Shown here: one piece after another, positions 1-11,389 of the stretch | Layout of the letters: each line of letters starts with the position of its first letter | Numbering within the stretch: position 1 is the first letter of the stretch | Assembly: GCA_905147135.1 (NCBI GenBank) | Contig: LR990052.1 | Coordinates: forward strand, 14,880,200 to 14,944,199 | Direction: 5' to 3' | DNA: 64,000 nucleotides | DNA from: Blastobasis lacticolella | Lineage: Eukaryota; Arthropoda; Insecta; Lepidoptera; Blastobasidae | Notes under the pieces: generated by a model | Databases searched by the model: none | Told to the model about the DNA's origin: nothing | The model's input: only the letters and a program-made list of their open reading frames with translations | Translations under genes and position numbers: made by a program

Positions 1-295
1 GTGGGCTATCTGGTCGTTCGTCGCTGAGTAGCATAAAAATAGCACCACCGTACCCAGCGTGCACTGTGTTAGGTATACGCTGACCATTACGAGCTAGCAG
101 ATACGAGTGAATTCCTCGTCTTTAACTTTGATTTTAATCAATATAAACATGTTCTAGGCTTTGATAGACATACCTTGGATTTAAGACCGGATTTAGGCTG
201 TCAAATAAGCTGATCGAAGACGGACGATAGCCACATTTCTATAAATACGGTATGCTTGCTAATGTTAATTTTGCTAAATTGATACATTTTCGATA

Positions 296-475
296 GCGAA
301 TGTGTAACCATGATCCAATCTGGTCAGGTTCCCTCGGTGGCAGGGTCACGGAGGGTAGTCGCTCCACTGTATTTATCTGATCTGCCAAATCCTGGATCAT
401 TATACACGCAGACACCGGGCCCCCGAACTCGAGAGCGCTACCGGGACATTCAAGCCATGATTTTTTTATTACAAT
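296..475 (+). repeat. SINE family A, 3' part
   Basis: ACCATGATCCAATCTGGTC, AGGTTCCCTC, GGGTCACGGAGG, TCGCTCCACTGTA and ATCCTGGATCAT follow the order of the full copy at 30.50-30.86 kb. It ends CCGGGACATTCAAGCCATGA and an AT tail. The tRNA-like head is absent. Confidence 0.6.
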
Positions 476-844
476 AAAATGTTCGATGGCTTCCAATGCT
501 AGAAAATTTATAAAGCACTTTAAAATTCATAGCGAAAAGAAGCGATCAACTATTTTCAAAGTGCAATGCAATACGGTCCAGTGGAGTAAGGATACGTTCG
601 TGTGCATTCACTGGCGACGTGACTGGCGTACAGTGATACACCTGGCCAGTAAAACCCACACAGACATTCTAAAATAGCTCTTAACAACATTGTATGGAAA
701 TAATTTCTATTATAACTATAGGTTTTATACGTACGTGAGGAATCTGAAGGCAGATCGAAGTGGCAGAGAAATTGACATGACATTTTATAGGCGTAGAGAG
801 GGGGGTAATAAGTTTGCACCAGCTCTTTTAAGCCAAAGATCGAA

Positions 845-1200
845 AAATTAGGAGCTCGCTGCGCTCGCTCATTTTATGATAGCCGCTTGCACCGACCATC
901 ATGTTACAGAGTCAACATACCAAAAATTACAAGCAGAGCTCGCTGCGCTCAGTCAGTCATTGGTTTATGTTACATTTAACATGTTCACTCCAGGTCTTTT
1001 AGGCCAAAATTATACAAATTTCGAGCTCGCTGCGCTAGCTCATTTTTTAATATATATATTGTAATTAATTCGGGTTAAGGGCTCAGCATACCAAAAATTT
1101 CGAGCTCCCTACGCTCGCTCATATTTCTAATGCTCACGACGCCCAAGCCGTGTAAACTCAGTACATTTATCATGTTCACCCCAGGTTATTTGGCTCGCTC
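845..1200 (+). repeat. Degenerate tandem array with GAGCTCGCTGCGCTCGCTC motif
   Basis: The motif occurs near 851, 936, 1,022 and 1,103, with a shortened GGCTCGCTC at about 1,191. Linkers repeat too: CATACCAAAAATT twice, and CATGTTCACTCCAGGTCTTTT/CATGTTCACCCCAGGTTATTT. The spacing is about 80-90 bp, so this looks like an old tandem repeat. Confidence 0.6.
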
Positions 1201-1394
1201 AATATTTAATTTTAATTAATTTTATTACGAACACGTACATAGGACAAATAATGTATAAGTATGATATGTTTAAAAAAAAAGTATTATCCTAGGCTCTGTG
1301 GGTTTCTTGCCGTTTCTTTCCCCCACGGAGAACCACCTTGGAAGCGGCGTTAATTTTCCTTCCTCTCCCACACATGGTGTCTCCTGTCTGCGTT

Positions 1395-1595
1395 AGGGTA
1401 GGGGAAGGGTAGGGTAGGGTAGGAGTAAGATAGCGGTGAGGTAGTGATGGGTAGTGTAGGGGTAAAATAGTGGTAGGGTAGGGGTAAGATAGTGGTAGGG
1501 TAGGTGTAAGGTAGTGATAGGGTAGGGTTAAGGCAATGGTAGGATAGGGTAGGGGTAAGGTAGCGGTAGGGTAGGGATAGGATAAAGTAGGGTGG
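1395..1595 (+). repeat. TAGGG-rich minisatellite
   Basis: About 200 bp of variants of GGTAGGGTAGGGGTAAGGTAG. Unit length varies around 10-12 bp. Open frames on the minus strand here (Tyr-Pro-Thr-Leu repeats) come only from the repeat. Confidence 0.85.
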
Positions 1596-1839
1596 GAACA
1601 ACTACCTATCACTTAAAAGTCTCTCTGGCGGTGGCCTTAGGGCCGGGTCGCTCTTTTCCGTCAAATATGGTTGAATTGGACAATGGCTCGGCCGTGCGTT
1701 ATACTCGTGAACGGGTGCTGCCTTGGTGGATTTTCGAGCTTCATTGATTTTGGATACTTTTACTAATACTTTCATTACCAATCAAAATTCCTTGCGCATT
1801 AATCTCGAACCCCCCCAAAACCAAAACCTGGCTACGAGC

Positions 1840-2110
1840 GTGTGACATTTCGTAATCTAATCGATAGTAAAATGTCGGCAACCCTTGACCAAGTAGGTCA
1901 AGGTAGGTACTTACTTATACTCAAATAATTCCTTACCTACTGAACCGATTTCAATTAAACAAAGTTAAGAACCATCTTGATTAAACAAACTTTCTAACAA
2001 AGAAACTAAATCAAAATCGGTTCACTCGTTTCGATGCAACAGACAAATACACAGATAGTCAGATACACACGTCAAACATACCACCCCTCTTGTTTCGTCG
2101 GGGGTTTAAA
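1840..2110 (-). repeat. Repeat with Helitron/LINE-like conserved phrases
   Basis: Contains ACTGAACCGATTTCAATTA and CAAAATCGGTTCACTCGTT followed by AACAGACAAATACACAGATA, phrases found near the ends of many lepidopteran non-autonomous elements and similar to 12,040-12,095 and 17,490-17,560. Boundaries are unclear. Confidence 0.35.
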
Positions 2111-2265
2111 ATAGCGGCACTTAGTTTTAGCTTAGTTAAGTTTTATTAACTGAGGCCGAGTTTGACGACCTCAAAAACGATAATGATGAGATTGACTCTA
2201 TACCTATCCAAAGACCTTAAATCAGGTGTTTGTCCAGGCATTTCGTTAGGATCATTTTGTGTGGA

Positions 2266-2375
2266 CAGTTGCAACCTTAGGGTCTGGTATGGAGTCACGG
2301 AAGTCGCTCCACTCTAATTATCTGATGTGACAAATCCTGGATCATTGTCCGGGACCTTACCGCTAAGATGATAAT
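2266..2375 (+). repeat. SINE family A, 3' fragment
   Basis: Holds GGAGTCACGGAAG, TCGCTCCACTCTAATTATCTGA, ATCCTGGATCATTG and a CGCTAAGATGATAATG end, in the same order as the 3' half of the SINE at 30.5 kb. Confidence 0.55.
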
Positions 2376-2379
2376 GTGT

Positions 2380-3590
2380 CGCAACCTAAGGTTGCAACCA
2401 ATGAGGAGTTTTCCAGTAGGTATTGATAGTTTGTTTCAAAAAGCATCAATAGATGGCGCTCCTACAATTTTGGTAATCTTCTTTAAATCTGTATGACGGT
2501 GGCAGTGATTTCATGCAACCAAGTAATACTAAACTTGAAAATAAAGTGTTTATTAATATAAACATAACTGTTAAAGGTTGAACGAAGTGCAAAAGAAATA
2601 TTTATAGAAGTTGGCACTATGTTCCATTATTATTACAAACTCTAAAATGGTTGAAAACTATTGACAAATATAATATTATCCAATACAACGTACCCAGTGT
2701 TTATATCATGTTTGCTAAGAACCTATTTCAAGCGATTATCAATTACCAAAATTGTCGGGGCGCCATCTAGTGAGTGGTTAGGAATGCCTTAAATACCTAT
2801 TGGAAATTGTCATGCGTGTGAGATTTGTTGGAGAAAAAATTATTCCTTTTAAATAAAAAGACTGAATATTGTATAAATAATGTACTAAAGCCTCTTTACT
2901 TCCATGAGAGTTCTGAGGCGAGAGGCAAAAAGAGACGCAGAGCGAAGTTTAAACATTCCGCATATTATTCCGTTTAATTTTTTTATTGTATTCTGCTTTA
3001 GCATAATCTTTCTTTGGAACTATGCGGCGACCGGCTCTGAGATAAGTACTTTATACTTCCCCCAGTTTTTTAAACTTTTATTCCCATTTATGTTTCGCAG
3101 TGCTCGCATTAGACTGCCTTTTTATTTATCTTAAATAGACAGCTAAGTACGTTTATTGCAGGATTCATGTGCATTTTCGTATTTTTATGGATTGAGTGCT
3201 AAGAAAGAAAGCTAGCATAATCCAAAAAGCATAATCAATGTTGGGCGCAGTTATTTTCTAACTAATTAGTTATTTTATGATATTTATCGTGATAAGTACG
3301 AGTAGATAGCGATTTTGGATCACGATATATTTTTGTTATTTCAGTAGCAGTTCAGTAGCAGTATTAGTTCAGCAGTATTCGCGGATTTCACTTTCGTCTA
3401 AGAATATATTTACTGAACTGTCTCGGAAGCCGATGCGCACCCTGTCTAGGGTATTTCTTAGTGATGATTTTTAGTGAGAACAGTGTAGGCCAAATGAAAA
3501 CAATAATATGTAAGTGATTGTTTAGTAAGTATTAAAAAATGAATTATTTTAGATACTTACTTATTTCCGATTATATTTAACTATCTGGTG
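2380..3590. other. No gene recognised
   Basis: AT-rich sequence with no supported exon. A 76-codon frame at 2,904-3,134 has a hydrophobic middle but no family resemblance or gene context. Short GTTCAGTAGCAG duplications occur around 3,345-3,375. Confidence 0.4.
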
Positions 3591-3760
3591 ACCGGAGAGC
3601 TGGTTCATTCTTCGGGCAACAGATTAGCATCGCTATCCAACGAGGCAACGCAGCCAGTTTTCTGGGCACCATTCCGGGGGGCAGCGGTGTAGACAACTTT
3701 TAAAGTTTTTATATGTATTATTGTATATTTTCGTATTAAAGATGTAGGTATTAGTGTATA
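3585..3760 (+). repeat. Candidate LINE 3' end
   Basis: One frame reads [20 protein letters not shown] and then GG, which resembles the C-terminal tail of a lepidopteran non-LTR retrotransposon polyprotein, followed by AT-rich sequence. The resemblance is from memory and no upstream coding part is present. Confidence 0.35.
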
Positions 3761-4589
3761 TTTTTACTAAAACAGTAAATATTTTATGTGTACATTAATA
3801 AATCAATAGTAAATTTTTTTCAACTCTGATTAGATAAAAACGATCAACGTTTTAATTGTTTTACCTAAATTCCTGTTTTTGTTTTGTACTTCAATTATTG
3901 TGGGACGCACGTTCTATATTTAACCTTTAAGCTTATGCTAATGAATTATATAGTATACTATTCGTTAGACAAATAACATGAAAACCAATTAGAAAGAAAA
4001 AACGTCTGTCTCAAGTAGGTTCCTGGTTGGGCGCCAGTTATTAGAGAGCTCTTCACACGGCAATTACTGGCTATTGAAGCCGATGCGCTGGCGAGGATTC
4101 ATTTATGTTGTGTACACTACAAGTGTAGGATGTAGTGGTAAGACTGCACTTAGACATCTTAAACATCTTAATCCAGGTGCATTTTAGGTGTCTACGAAGA
4201 TTCAGGACTTATTCGAAGCTATTTATTCATAGTGTAAAACAAAGTCGCTTCCCGCCATCTGTACCGACGTATCTGTACGCTTAGATCTTTTAAACCACGC
4301 AACAGATTCTAATACGATTTTCAACAATAGAAAGACTGATTTAAGAGGAAGGTTTATATGCTAGAAAAAAAGGAAAGGTAGGGATAAAGTAGGTGGACGT
4401 GAACGAAGTCGTGCTGGGTCCACTAGTTCATAATCTTTTTTTGTGTTTTGTGTTTGATTGTCTCACGAATTTGGGTTTTAGCCACATTATAGGTTCTGCT
4501 AGCAACTTCGTCCGTGTTATTGTTGCTACAGCAATGCAAAATTTAATCAAAATCTGTTCTGTAATTATTACATGACAATCATGATTACT

Positions 4590-4660
4590 ATGTAGGCAGC
4601 ATTGACCACTTTTCATCAGGTTTACCGCTTGCCTGTTTGCCTACCGGATGACAAATTACA
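4590..4660 (+). repeat. LINE 3' tail fragment
   Basis: GACCACTTTTCATCAGG and CGCTTGCCTGTTTGCCT match the end of the LINE tail family at 61.86-61.92 kb. Confidence 0.4.
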
Positions 4661-5067
4661 GAATTTAAGCAGGATTACTGAAACTAATCTGGGGAATATT
4701 CGACTAAAGTCGTGTGATGCGGGCTCCTTTTGAAAAGTTCCTCAGCACAATCGTCTGTACGTATTGTTATCAAATGAAATTGCGAGGCTAAAATTTACAA
4801 TGGAATTCCTATCATCACCCACCATACAATACAATTTCACAAACTTTTTGGATAGCATTATTGCAAAAAAAATCGGAGCTTGCTAAAAAACGCGCGCTCT
4901 TACTTTCTATAACACCCAAGATTTTGAGATCTTCGCTTCGCCCATGGCCCTGGCTGGCCTGTGTACCAGCGTAGAATATAAAAAACGTGTCAAACTGCCA
5001 TTGAGCTGCGATTGCGATCCAATGTCAATGTCAATGTCAATCTAATGTCAATTAGCGGACTTGAGGC

Positions 5068-5093
5068 CCAGCGGGGCTATTGGCTAACTCAGT
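5068..5093 (+). repeat. Left terminal inverted repeat of Harbinger pair
   Basis: Begins CCAGCGGGGCTATTGGC. It pairs with 11,390-11,415 with two mismatches. The bases just upstream (TAGCGGACTTGAGGCCC) also occur at the right end of the MITE near 39.44 kb, so the true outer boundary could lie further left. Confidence 0.65.
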
Positions 5094-5139
5094 GTTCAAC
5101 TAAATTTGACATAAGATGTCCACTAAACCCTAATTTGGT

Positions 5140-5650
5140 ATTCGCTATGGCTAGTGTTCAACTGAGATGACGTCATATAACAGTTGTACACTGTAGATGT
5201 CAAAGGCATATATTTTTGTATCGATAATTCAATAATTGGTATTGCGTATGGTGGTGATTATCACTCAGTACGTCAAATCCATAGCCACTTTGATTGTCAA
5301 ACACATTTCGAATGTAAACTTGTATGAGCGGTGACGGCGTCGCTGTTCTTGGCATTGACATGCCATTTTAATCACATTTCAGAATGAAGTTTCCATAGTT
5401 TCAGTTTTGGCCACCGGGTCAAATAAGTTTGTGGCCATAGAGCAGCAATGTAGACTAGAACTATTTAGGCATTCGCTATTTCCAGTGTTCAACTGAGATG
5501 ACGTCATTGAATTAATGTACACCATAAGAATGTTTGACAGATGTTTTTGTATCGATAGTTCAATAATTGGTATTGCGTATCGTGGTGATGATCACCCGGT
5601 ACGTCAAATCCATAGCCACTTCGATTGTCAAACACTTTTTCAAAGTAACT
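5140..5650 (+). repeat. Direct duplication of about 180 bp inside the left end
   Basis: Segments 5,140-5,320 and 5,470-5,650 are the same sequence in direct orientation with scattered differences. Both hold GTTCAACTGAGATGACGTCA, a TATCGAT site, CAATAATTGGTATTGCGTAT and ACGTCAAATCCATAGCCACT. TGACGTCA resembles a CRE/AP-1-type palindrome and is kept in both copies. Confidence 0.7.
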
Positions 5651-6289
5651 GCTAGAGAGTAGTGTTTTATAGGAATCCGGTGATGGCCACTATTATCCGG
5701 CTGAGTTGGAAAGGTAAGAAGAAGTAATACGCAATGAACTACGATTTAGGCTTGGAGTTTTAGAAGGTTTATATGATAAATTCAAAGAGACTGTCTCTTT
5801 AATACTTTGGTCCTTGCTCTCTTTATAAATTGAAATAGATAATCTGTACTATAATATTTAGTATGAAGAGTGGCGCTGTTCTCTGTAGCCTGACTATATA
5901 CTTATAATAATGTTTATAGTTCCGCTGATAATCTCGGAAATTTAAAGATGAAACTCTATTTAACTTTGCGTGCAGCTGAAAATTGAACTAAATTTGACAG
6001 AACAGTGACCAATAAAAATAGTGACAGGGACGCTATACCTAAGTGCAGACTGGTCTTTCGCGCACTGTGCCTAACCAAATAAATAAATAATCTAATAGAT
6101 AATGTAACTTTTTCGGTATAGGGTAAGTTGGTGTAAAAATACAAGAAATGCTATGCTGAAATGTATTTTCACAACACCTAAATTTAACCCTAAACTCTCG
6201 GTCATACGGACATATTGAGACCTAAACCTAATCGTGTGTATGCTTACTTGCTGGTGACAATAATACTATACGGCGAATGACTACATGCC

Positions 6290-6424
6290 CACCTATCCCG
6301 GCACATTATTTTTGAGAGAATTATAGACTTTTCTGGTGTAATCGGGTGCATCGATGGCGCTTACGTAGCCGTAATTCGGCTAAAGGATGACGAGGAGGAT
6401 TTTCATAACAGAAAATATCTTTGA
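6290..6424 (+). pseudogene. PIF/Harbinger transposase relic (DDE core fragment)
   Basis: The frame reads HLSRHIIFERIIDFSGVIGC followed by IDGAYVAVIRLKDDEED and FHNRKYL, then stops at TGA 6,422-6,424. Harbinger (DDE_Tnp_4) transposases have a conserved GVIGCIDGTH block with the first catalytic Asp, followed after about 20 residues by an NRKGYHS-like motif; both are visible here at the expected spacing. Upstream is closed by a stop a few codons before, and downstream sequence is AT-rich with no continuing homology, so only the core survives. Confidence 0.7.
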
Positions 6425-6764
6425 TATAGTATATAAATGATTTATAACTTTATAAAAACATGAGTTATACAATGACAATCAATACGACGCTATTTTAAAT
6501 TGTAATATTGTATTGTAACTAAAAGTGGTGATCACATTAACAACCCACCTATTTACGCTTCGAACTAATGCGATATCAAGGCATAGGTACAGTACAAAAG
6601 CATAAGCGCATTACCTTCTCAAGAAAATGTTCTTTTACCGCTACAATAAAATTCACGGCATTTGGTGCAACTTTATCCAAAATCAGTTTACTAAAAGAAG
6701 GAAGAATTAGCTGTCCTCTGTGCCTAAAGAACTCGTCCTTTACTCCCGGAGTATTTTTTTTAAA

Positions 6765-6895
6765 ACAGTAAAAAAGTGTGTCTGTACATTGAATATATTT
6801 ACAAAAAAATATTTAGAGCGATGAAGAAATAGTAATAGAATAAAACTATATCAACGCGGTCGAAGTCGCGTCCAAAAGCTAGTAATAAATAAATA
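6765..6895 (+). repeat. Dispersed repeat shared with 12,510-12,930
   Basis: TGTACATTGAATATATTTAC, an A-run, then GCGATGAAGAAATAGTA recur at 12,520-12,600. Both copies continue to a terminus of the form CGCGG..GAAGTCGCG..CAAAAG(C)TAGTA (6,858-6,885 and 12,896-12,926), which is how many lepidopteran Helitron-type elements end. Confidence 0.5.
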
Positions 6896-7309
6896 AATAG
6901 TTCCTGAATGCTATAAACACCGTTTAACAACTGCACTATAGTACAAAGGAATACGATTCTTAAGGTGGTTATGCATTGATGCTCCTGCATTGAACATGGA
7001 GGGGTACAATGGAATGGAGAGGCTTGTTGGCTAGATATTATTCTTGTTTGGAATGCTGATGGTTGAGATGCTGCTGGTACAAAGACTTTTCAGTGGTAAC
7101 CGTTGAAGGAAGACACGCGATGCTGCGAACATGACGTAATTAAATTTAATACATACAATTAGGCTTTTATTTTCATTTTAATCCTACTACTCATATTCAC
7201 GAATTTGATCGTATCAATATAAAGAATGTTATGTTGTAGGTACCATTTTCTGTGACACTGAATTCAAACATAGTGCTAGCCGACTGCTTCCATGTATATC
7301 TTAAGGCTT

Positions 7310-8105
7310 AGGCAGGTAGAGCTCAACCTGTAAACCGGACCACAGCCACCTTTTTCCCGACCTACTACATTGGTATTTTCATCCACTGAATGGCCAATTT
7401 TCAACGGCCCGGCAGGCGGCATTCTGAAATTTGATAAAACAATTCAAATTGCAAATTCAGTTAATAGATAAGTAAGCGCATATCCTTTACTATTACCGAA
7501 AATTTCTTCTACATTTACAAACTATTACTTATGCCAAAGAATAGATATACATAAAGTTACTATGCACTTACTCTTAAGAAATATTGAATACTTACATATT
7601 TATGATGTTTTGGTTTCACAAAAACCTATTATTGGTATTTATTTCTAATAATATTTACCTAAAACTATAGATGTGCGATTCTATGTAAACAAAAAACATG
7701 TCAGTCAGTGACATATAACCGTTCAATTTGAAAATATACATTAACCCCTACTTAGCAAAGGTCATTAAGAGATATCTAATTTGTTCGCCTAAATTCGATA
7801 AAAAATAGAGAGGTCATGTGCTCTACGTGATGGTCACCGTAACGGCACCGTATTCAAAGTTGCACCGAAGCGATAGAGAATACCAATTCATGACATCGCC
7901 AGTGCTAAGCAAATATTAGTGCTTAGGAATCCGGCGATGGTCACTATTAACCAGCTGAGTTGGAAAGGTAAGAAAATATTATGTATTATACTACGATTTG
8001 GGCTTTCAGTTTTATTAGGTTTATATTGTTAAAGAGATGGGTAATATATTTTATCCCGTCTTTGTGTAAATTGAAATAATTAATCTGTGATAAATCTTTC
8101 TAATC
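7310..8105 (+). repeat. Diverged internal copy of Harbinger end segments
   Basis: 7,310-7,450 matches 10,844-10,990 (zeste-like exon 1 and upstream: TAGAGCTC, CCTGTAAACCGG, CCCGGC, GGCATTCT). 7,697-7,910 matches 11,160-11,370 (GTGACATAT, TTCAATTTGAAAA, CGATAAAAAATAGAGA). 7,922-8,105 matches 5,668-5,860 (AGGAATCCG, CTGAGTTGGAAAGGTAAGA). The joint near 7,915 brings a right-end segment directly against a left-internal one. Confidence 0.6.
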
Positions 8106-8189
8106 ACTTGTGCTTGTCAAGCAGGTACAATACCTTATCAATTTATTTAAATCAACAACTTTAAATATACTATAAATTATGGCGCGTGA

Positions 8190-8960
8190 TTATCCTTTCC
8201 CGAGACGCAGTATGATGATGCTGACAGTGGCCAACCGCACCGAAGCCTCCGTGACAGCCCTGACGGAGAGGAGGTTTCAGACGGTACGACGGAGGCGCTT
8301 GTACACAGGCTGTGGAGCGCAAGGCATTAAAGAAGGTGCTGGTTTTACAGCGCTATAAGGAACTAACAAGTACTCCGGCCCATCTAATATGAGGCTGGCG
8401 CAGCTCAAGCTTATAAATACCGACGCAAATAACATTGACTCCACTTCCTTCCATTCTTTCTCTTCTGTCATATCCTTTTAGAGTGGGAGACGCTGTAAGA
8501 GCTGTTGGTGTCACGGTGCCACCCATGCTATGTATGAGGAATTAACGAGGAATCCGGCCTACATAATGCCTATTGTAGTATCGTATCGTAGGTGCTCATA
8601 TGGGCTCGGCCGGAGCATCGCGTGACTCGGGGCTCCGCCTCCCAGCCCGCGCAAACCACTGGCAAGGGCTCGAACCACCCGCCAGCCTGCACCCGCAGCG
8701 CCACAGACAGCTGTCCGCGCATCGACACTGCGCAAATATCTCACGAGGACTTCCACCTAGAAACAATCTGCACCTCGTGTTGCCACTGAGAATGAAGAGG
8801 GCTTCATTAAGGCCCAAAGAAAGAAGAGTACACGTCGCGGTACGCAGAATCAGTGCGGCACTGCAGAAACCGGGTCCAACCAGCGGCAACGACGGTACTC
8901 TACCTGTCTCGTCTGCACTACACCGTGTCGGCGAAAGATGTGCTAAAGCTTATACATTTT
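8190..8960. other. GC-rich unassigned block inside Harbinger pair
   Basis: This stretch is clearly richer in G and C than its AT-rich surroundings and is open on both strands for about 100-120 codons (plus 8,600-8,962; minus 8,596-8,889). Neither product shows a motif I recognise. It sits where a second transposon gene could lie, between the transposase relic and the zeste-like gene, but the open frames may simply reflect base composition. Confidence 0.3.
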
Positions 8961-8979
8961 GAACATTGCGCGTCTACTT

Positions 8980-9060
8980 TATTACACTCTTTCATTTCTT
9001 ATACATCTTGAAACTACGCGTGACCACTTTCCATCACGTATCCCACTTGCCTGTTTGTCT
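8980..9060 (+). repeat. LINE 3' tail fragment
   Basis: GACCACTTTCCATCA followed by CACTTGCCTGTTTGTCT is the end of the LINE family also seen at 61.86-61.92 and 33.58-33.62 kb. No coding part is attached. Confidence 0.45.
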
Positions 9061-9761
9061 TGCGTATAACATAAAATAATAATATAAAATAATATCTTGC
9101 TGTGTAACTTGCTCTATGTGAGAAATAAATATTCAAGCCAATTTTAAATAAACCAATTTATTGTAAATACTTATATTGCTAAAGATTAAATAATATTTTC
9201 CTGCACGAACGTTGCGATCTGTAAACAAATAATATACATTAAGATTTATTAGTTTTACATTTAATCCCTAATAAGTAACTACTTAGTGAATGTAACTGAA
9301 GACAGTTCGAATGAGAGGAAATCTAGTAGGAATACGGACTCTGGCATAAGCCGCGGCAGACGCTAAGATGATGATGATTGTAAATGATAAAAGTTTGACA
9401 TCGTATTTCGCTACTATTTTTTATTTGCAAGTAAGCCAATTTAATAGAAATCGTTCATAGCCTCGCTTCATTGAAATCCGTTTAGCAGTTAGAGTAATAT
9501 TTAAGTACCTTCGTGTCGAAGGTTTCCGACATCTGACTAAATATAAGGTTAGTTACGACACTCATACAGCAAGACATTGTGCTGATACCCACCATCGGGT
9601 TTGTGTTTGGTAATGAAAATAGAGATGAAAATCTAAATAAAAGACCTAATGTTACCGCCTGATGCCGTTATGAGGACCGTGTCCTCCTGCGCAGTGGCTT
9701 TTCGCTCCATTAAATCACCATGTTGCTGATGCGATGCAACAAGCTGATGCATGGCAGCAGC

Positions 9762-10926
9762 TTACTGCTCCTGCGCAGCAGCATGCCGCCCCATTGCAGC
9801 CGCCATCCTCTCCTCAGCCGCAATATGCCTCTCCTCAAGAAGAACAGCCCACCGAAGACGACCAGCATCACGGACTGCAATTATAAAAATTGATCTTATT
9901 AACGCATAGAAGCATTTTAGGAGTTGCATATTAAAACATACTGACTACATGAGTTAATAAAAATGGCAAGTGTCATAGATAGTATGATGATGAGCTATGT
10001 AATAGATAACATTTACTTACAGCGCCTTGGCGGCCTTTGCGGTCTCGCCTGTCTCGGTTCTTGTTCATTTGGAGGAGCTGAAAATAAAACAAAATAATTA
10101 GCATTTTGTTAATTATCCCTACATTTAAAGAATTCTAAAATATTACTATATGACCGCACCGGGCATCGGCTGAGAAGAGCCTGGTGGAGTTGCCCGAGGT
10201 GTGATGGCTTGTTCTGGCCGGGGGCTTGCCCGCTCGTGCTCAGAAGAGGGCGGTGGTATCAGCGAGCAGTCCTCCTCTTCCAGCCACTCCTTGTCCATCT
10301 CCACTTCTGAAGGAGTGGCTGAAGGAACAGACACAGCAAGAGAAGGAGCTGTTGATGGTATCTGCACAAAATGTAAGGAATTGTAAAAGAAAAATTAAGT
10401 AAAGACTTACATTAATAGGTATTCTTACACCACGTAAGCCCTCTACCGCCACCCGACCGATCACGGCCAGCACCCGGTCCTCGAACTCGCTCAGTGGCGC
10501 AACTCTTGACGGCCCTGCACCAGTGGCGGATGCACTCCGTCTAGAGTCCGCAGCCTTAGACTTCGTCTTGGCCTTGAACTCTATCCAGTACTTCACAAGC
10601 AAAATGTTAAAGTCAGAATTATAAAAACATGCAATGGGATGGTTAGGGATTAATATTAGGTATCAAATTAGATTTTGAAATCGTATTAGCATTTACATGC
10701 GCTCAAAGCAAAAAAAAACATGTAATCGAATATATATACTATACTACTAAGTACTTACTCTCCGCCACTGGTCCACCGACTTCGAAGCGCCTTGCGCCAC
10801 TAAGTTGAGGCGCAGCGCCAGCTGCTCCCAAGCCTGCCTAACCGTTTGGGCAACTAGAGCTCCGCCTGTGAACCGGCCCAAAGCCAACATTCTGTTCTCC
10901 TCGGCCCACTCCACCAGTAATTCTAT
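9762..10926 (-). pseudogene. Zeste-like Myb/SANT DNA-binding protein, five exons, premature stop
   Basis: Exons high to low: 10759-10926, 10411-10590, 10160-10361, 10021-10077, 9762-9874, with GT-AG introns and consistent phases. The first two encode IELLVEWAEENRMLALGRF, RQAWEQLALRLN, SVDQWRRYWIEFKAKTKSKA and then SATGAGPSRVAPLSEFEDRV with LAVIGRVAVEG. That order (SANT-like trihelix, WRRxW, basic Lys/Arg stretch, GTGxGP, LSxLExRVL) is the regulatory-protein-zeste family pattern. Exon 3 is Pro/Ser/Glu rich; exon 5 is an Ala/Glu/Arg-rich likely coiled coil. TAA at 9,762-9,764 interrupts it, and the same frame stays open and similar in style beyond (AAAMHQLVASHQQHG), so I take the stop as nonsense. 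The start codon is not assigned. It is probably the accessory DNA-binding protein of the Harbinger element. Confidence 0.62.
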
Positions 10927-11389
10927 CTGCCGTGCAGAAGTTCAACAACCCGGCATTCTAAAATTTGTCAAATTAATTTACATTCGCAGATTCAAATGCT
11001 ATGTAAATATGCTTTACTATTAACCAAAATCTTCTTCAATAATAGTTATATATGTAGTCACTACGCACTTACACTTAAGAAATGGTATATTGAATACTTA
11101 CGTGTAATAATAAAAAACACAAAATTAATTTAATTTATTTGTTGCTATGGAATTTCAAAATTCGTGCCAAAACAAGATGTCGGTGACATATCTCCCTTCA
11201 ATTTGAAAAGTCGATAAAAAATAGAGATGTCATAATGGCTACTTGATAGCCACGTAGTATATCTACTTAGTCTATGGTAGCACCGTGGATCCACTGAGAA
11301 TAGTTGTACACTGAAGAGATAGACAATACCAATTTTATGACAGTGCCAGTGTTCAACTAATGTGAGTGTACAACTCATTTGAGTGGACA

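Noticed and set aside
845..1200. CRISPR-like array of regularly spaced repeats
   Set aside because: Repeats are degenerate, linkers are themselves repeated and the DNA is eukaryotic; this is a tandem repeat.
1395..1595. Telomeric repeat tract
   Set aside because: Units are irregular 10-12-mers, not TTAGG, and the array is internal to the sequence.
1289..1612. Tyr/Pro/Thr/Leu-repeat proteins on the minus strand
   Set aside because: Several frames give such peptides because the DNA is a TAGGG-rich minisatellite; nothing else supports a gene.
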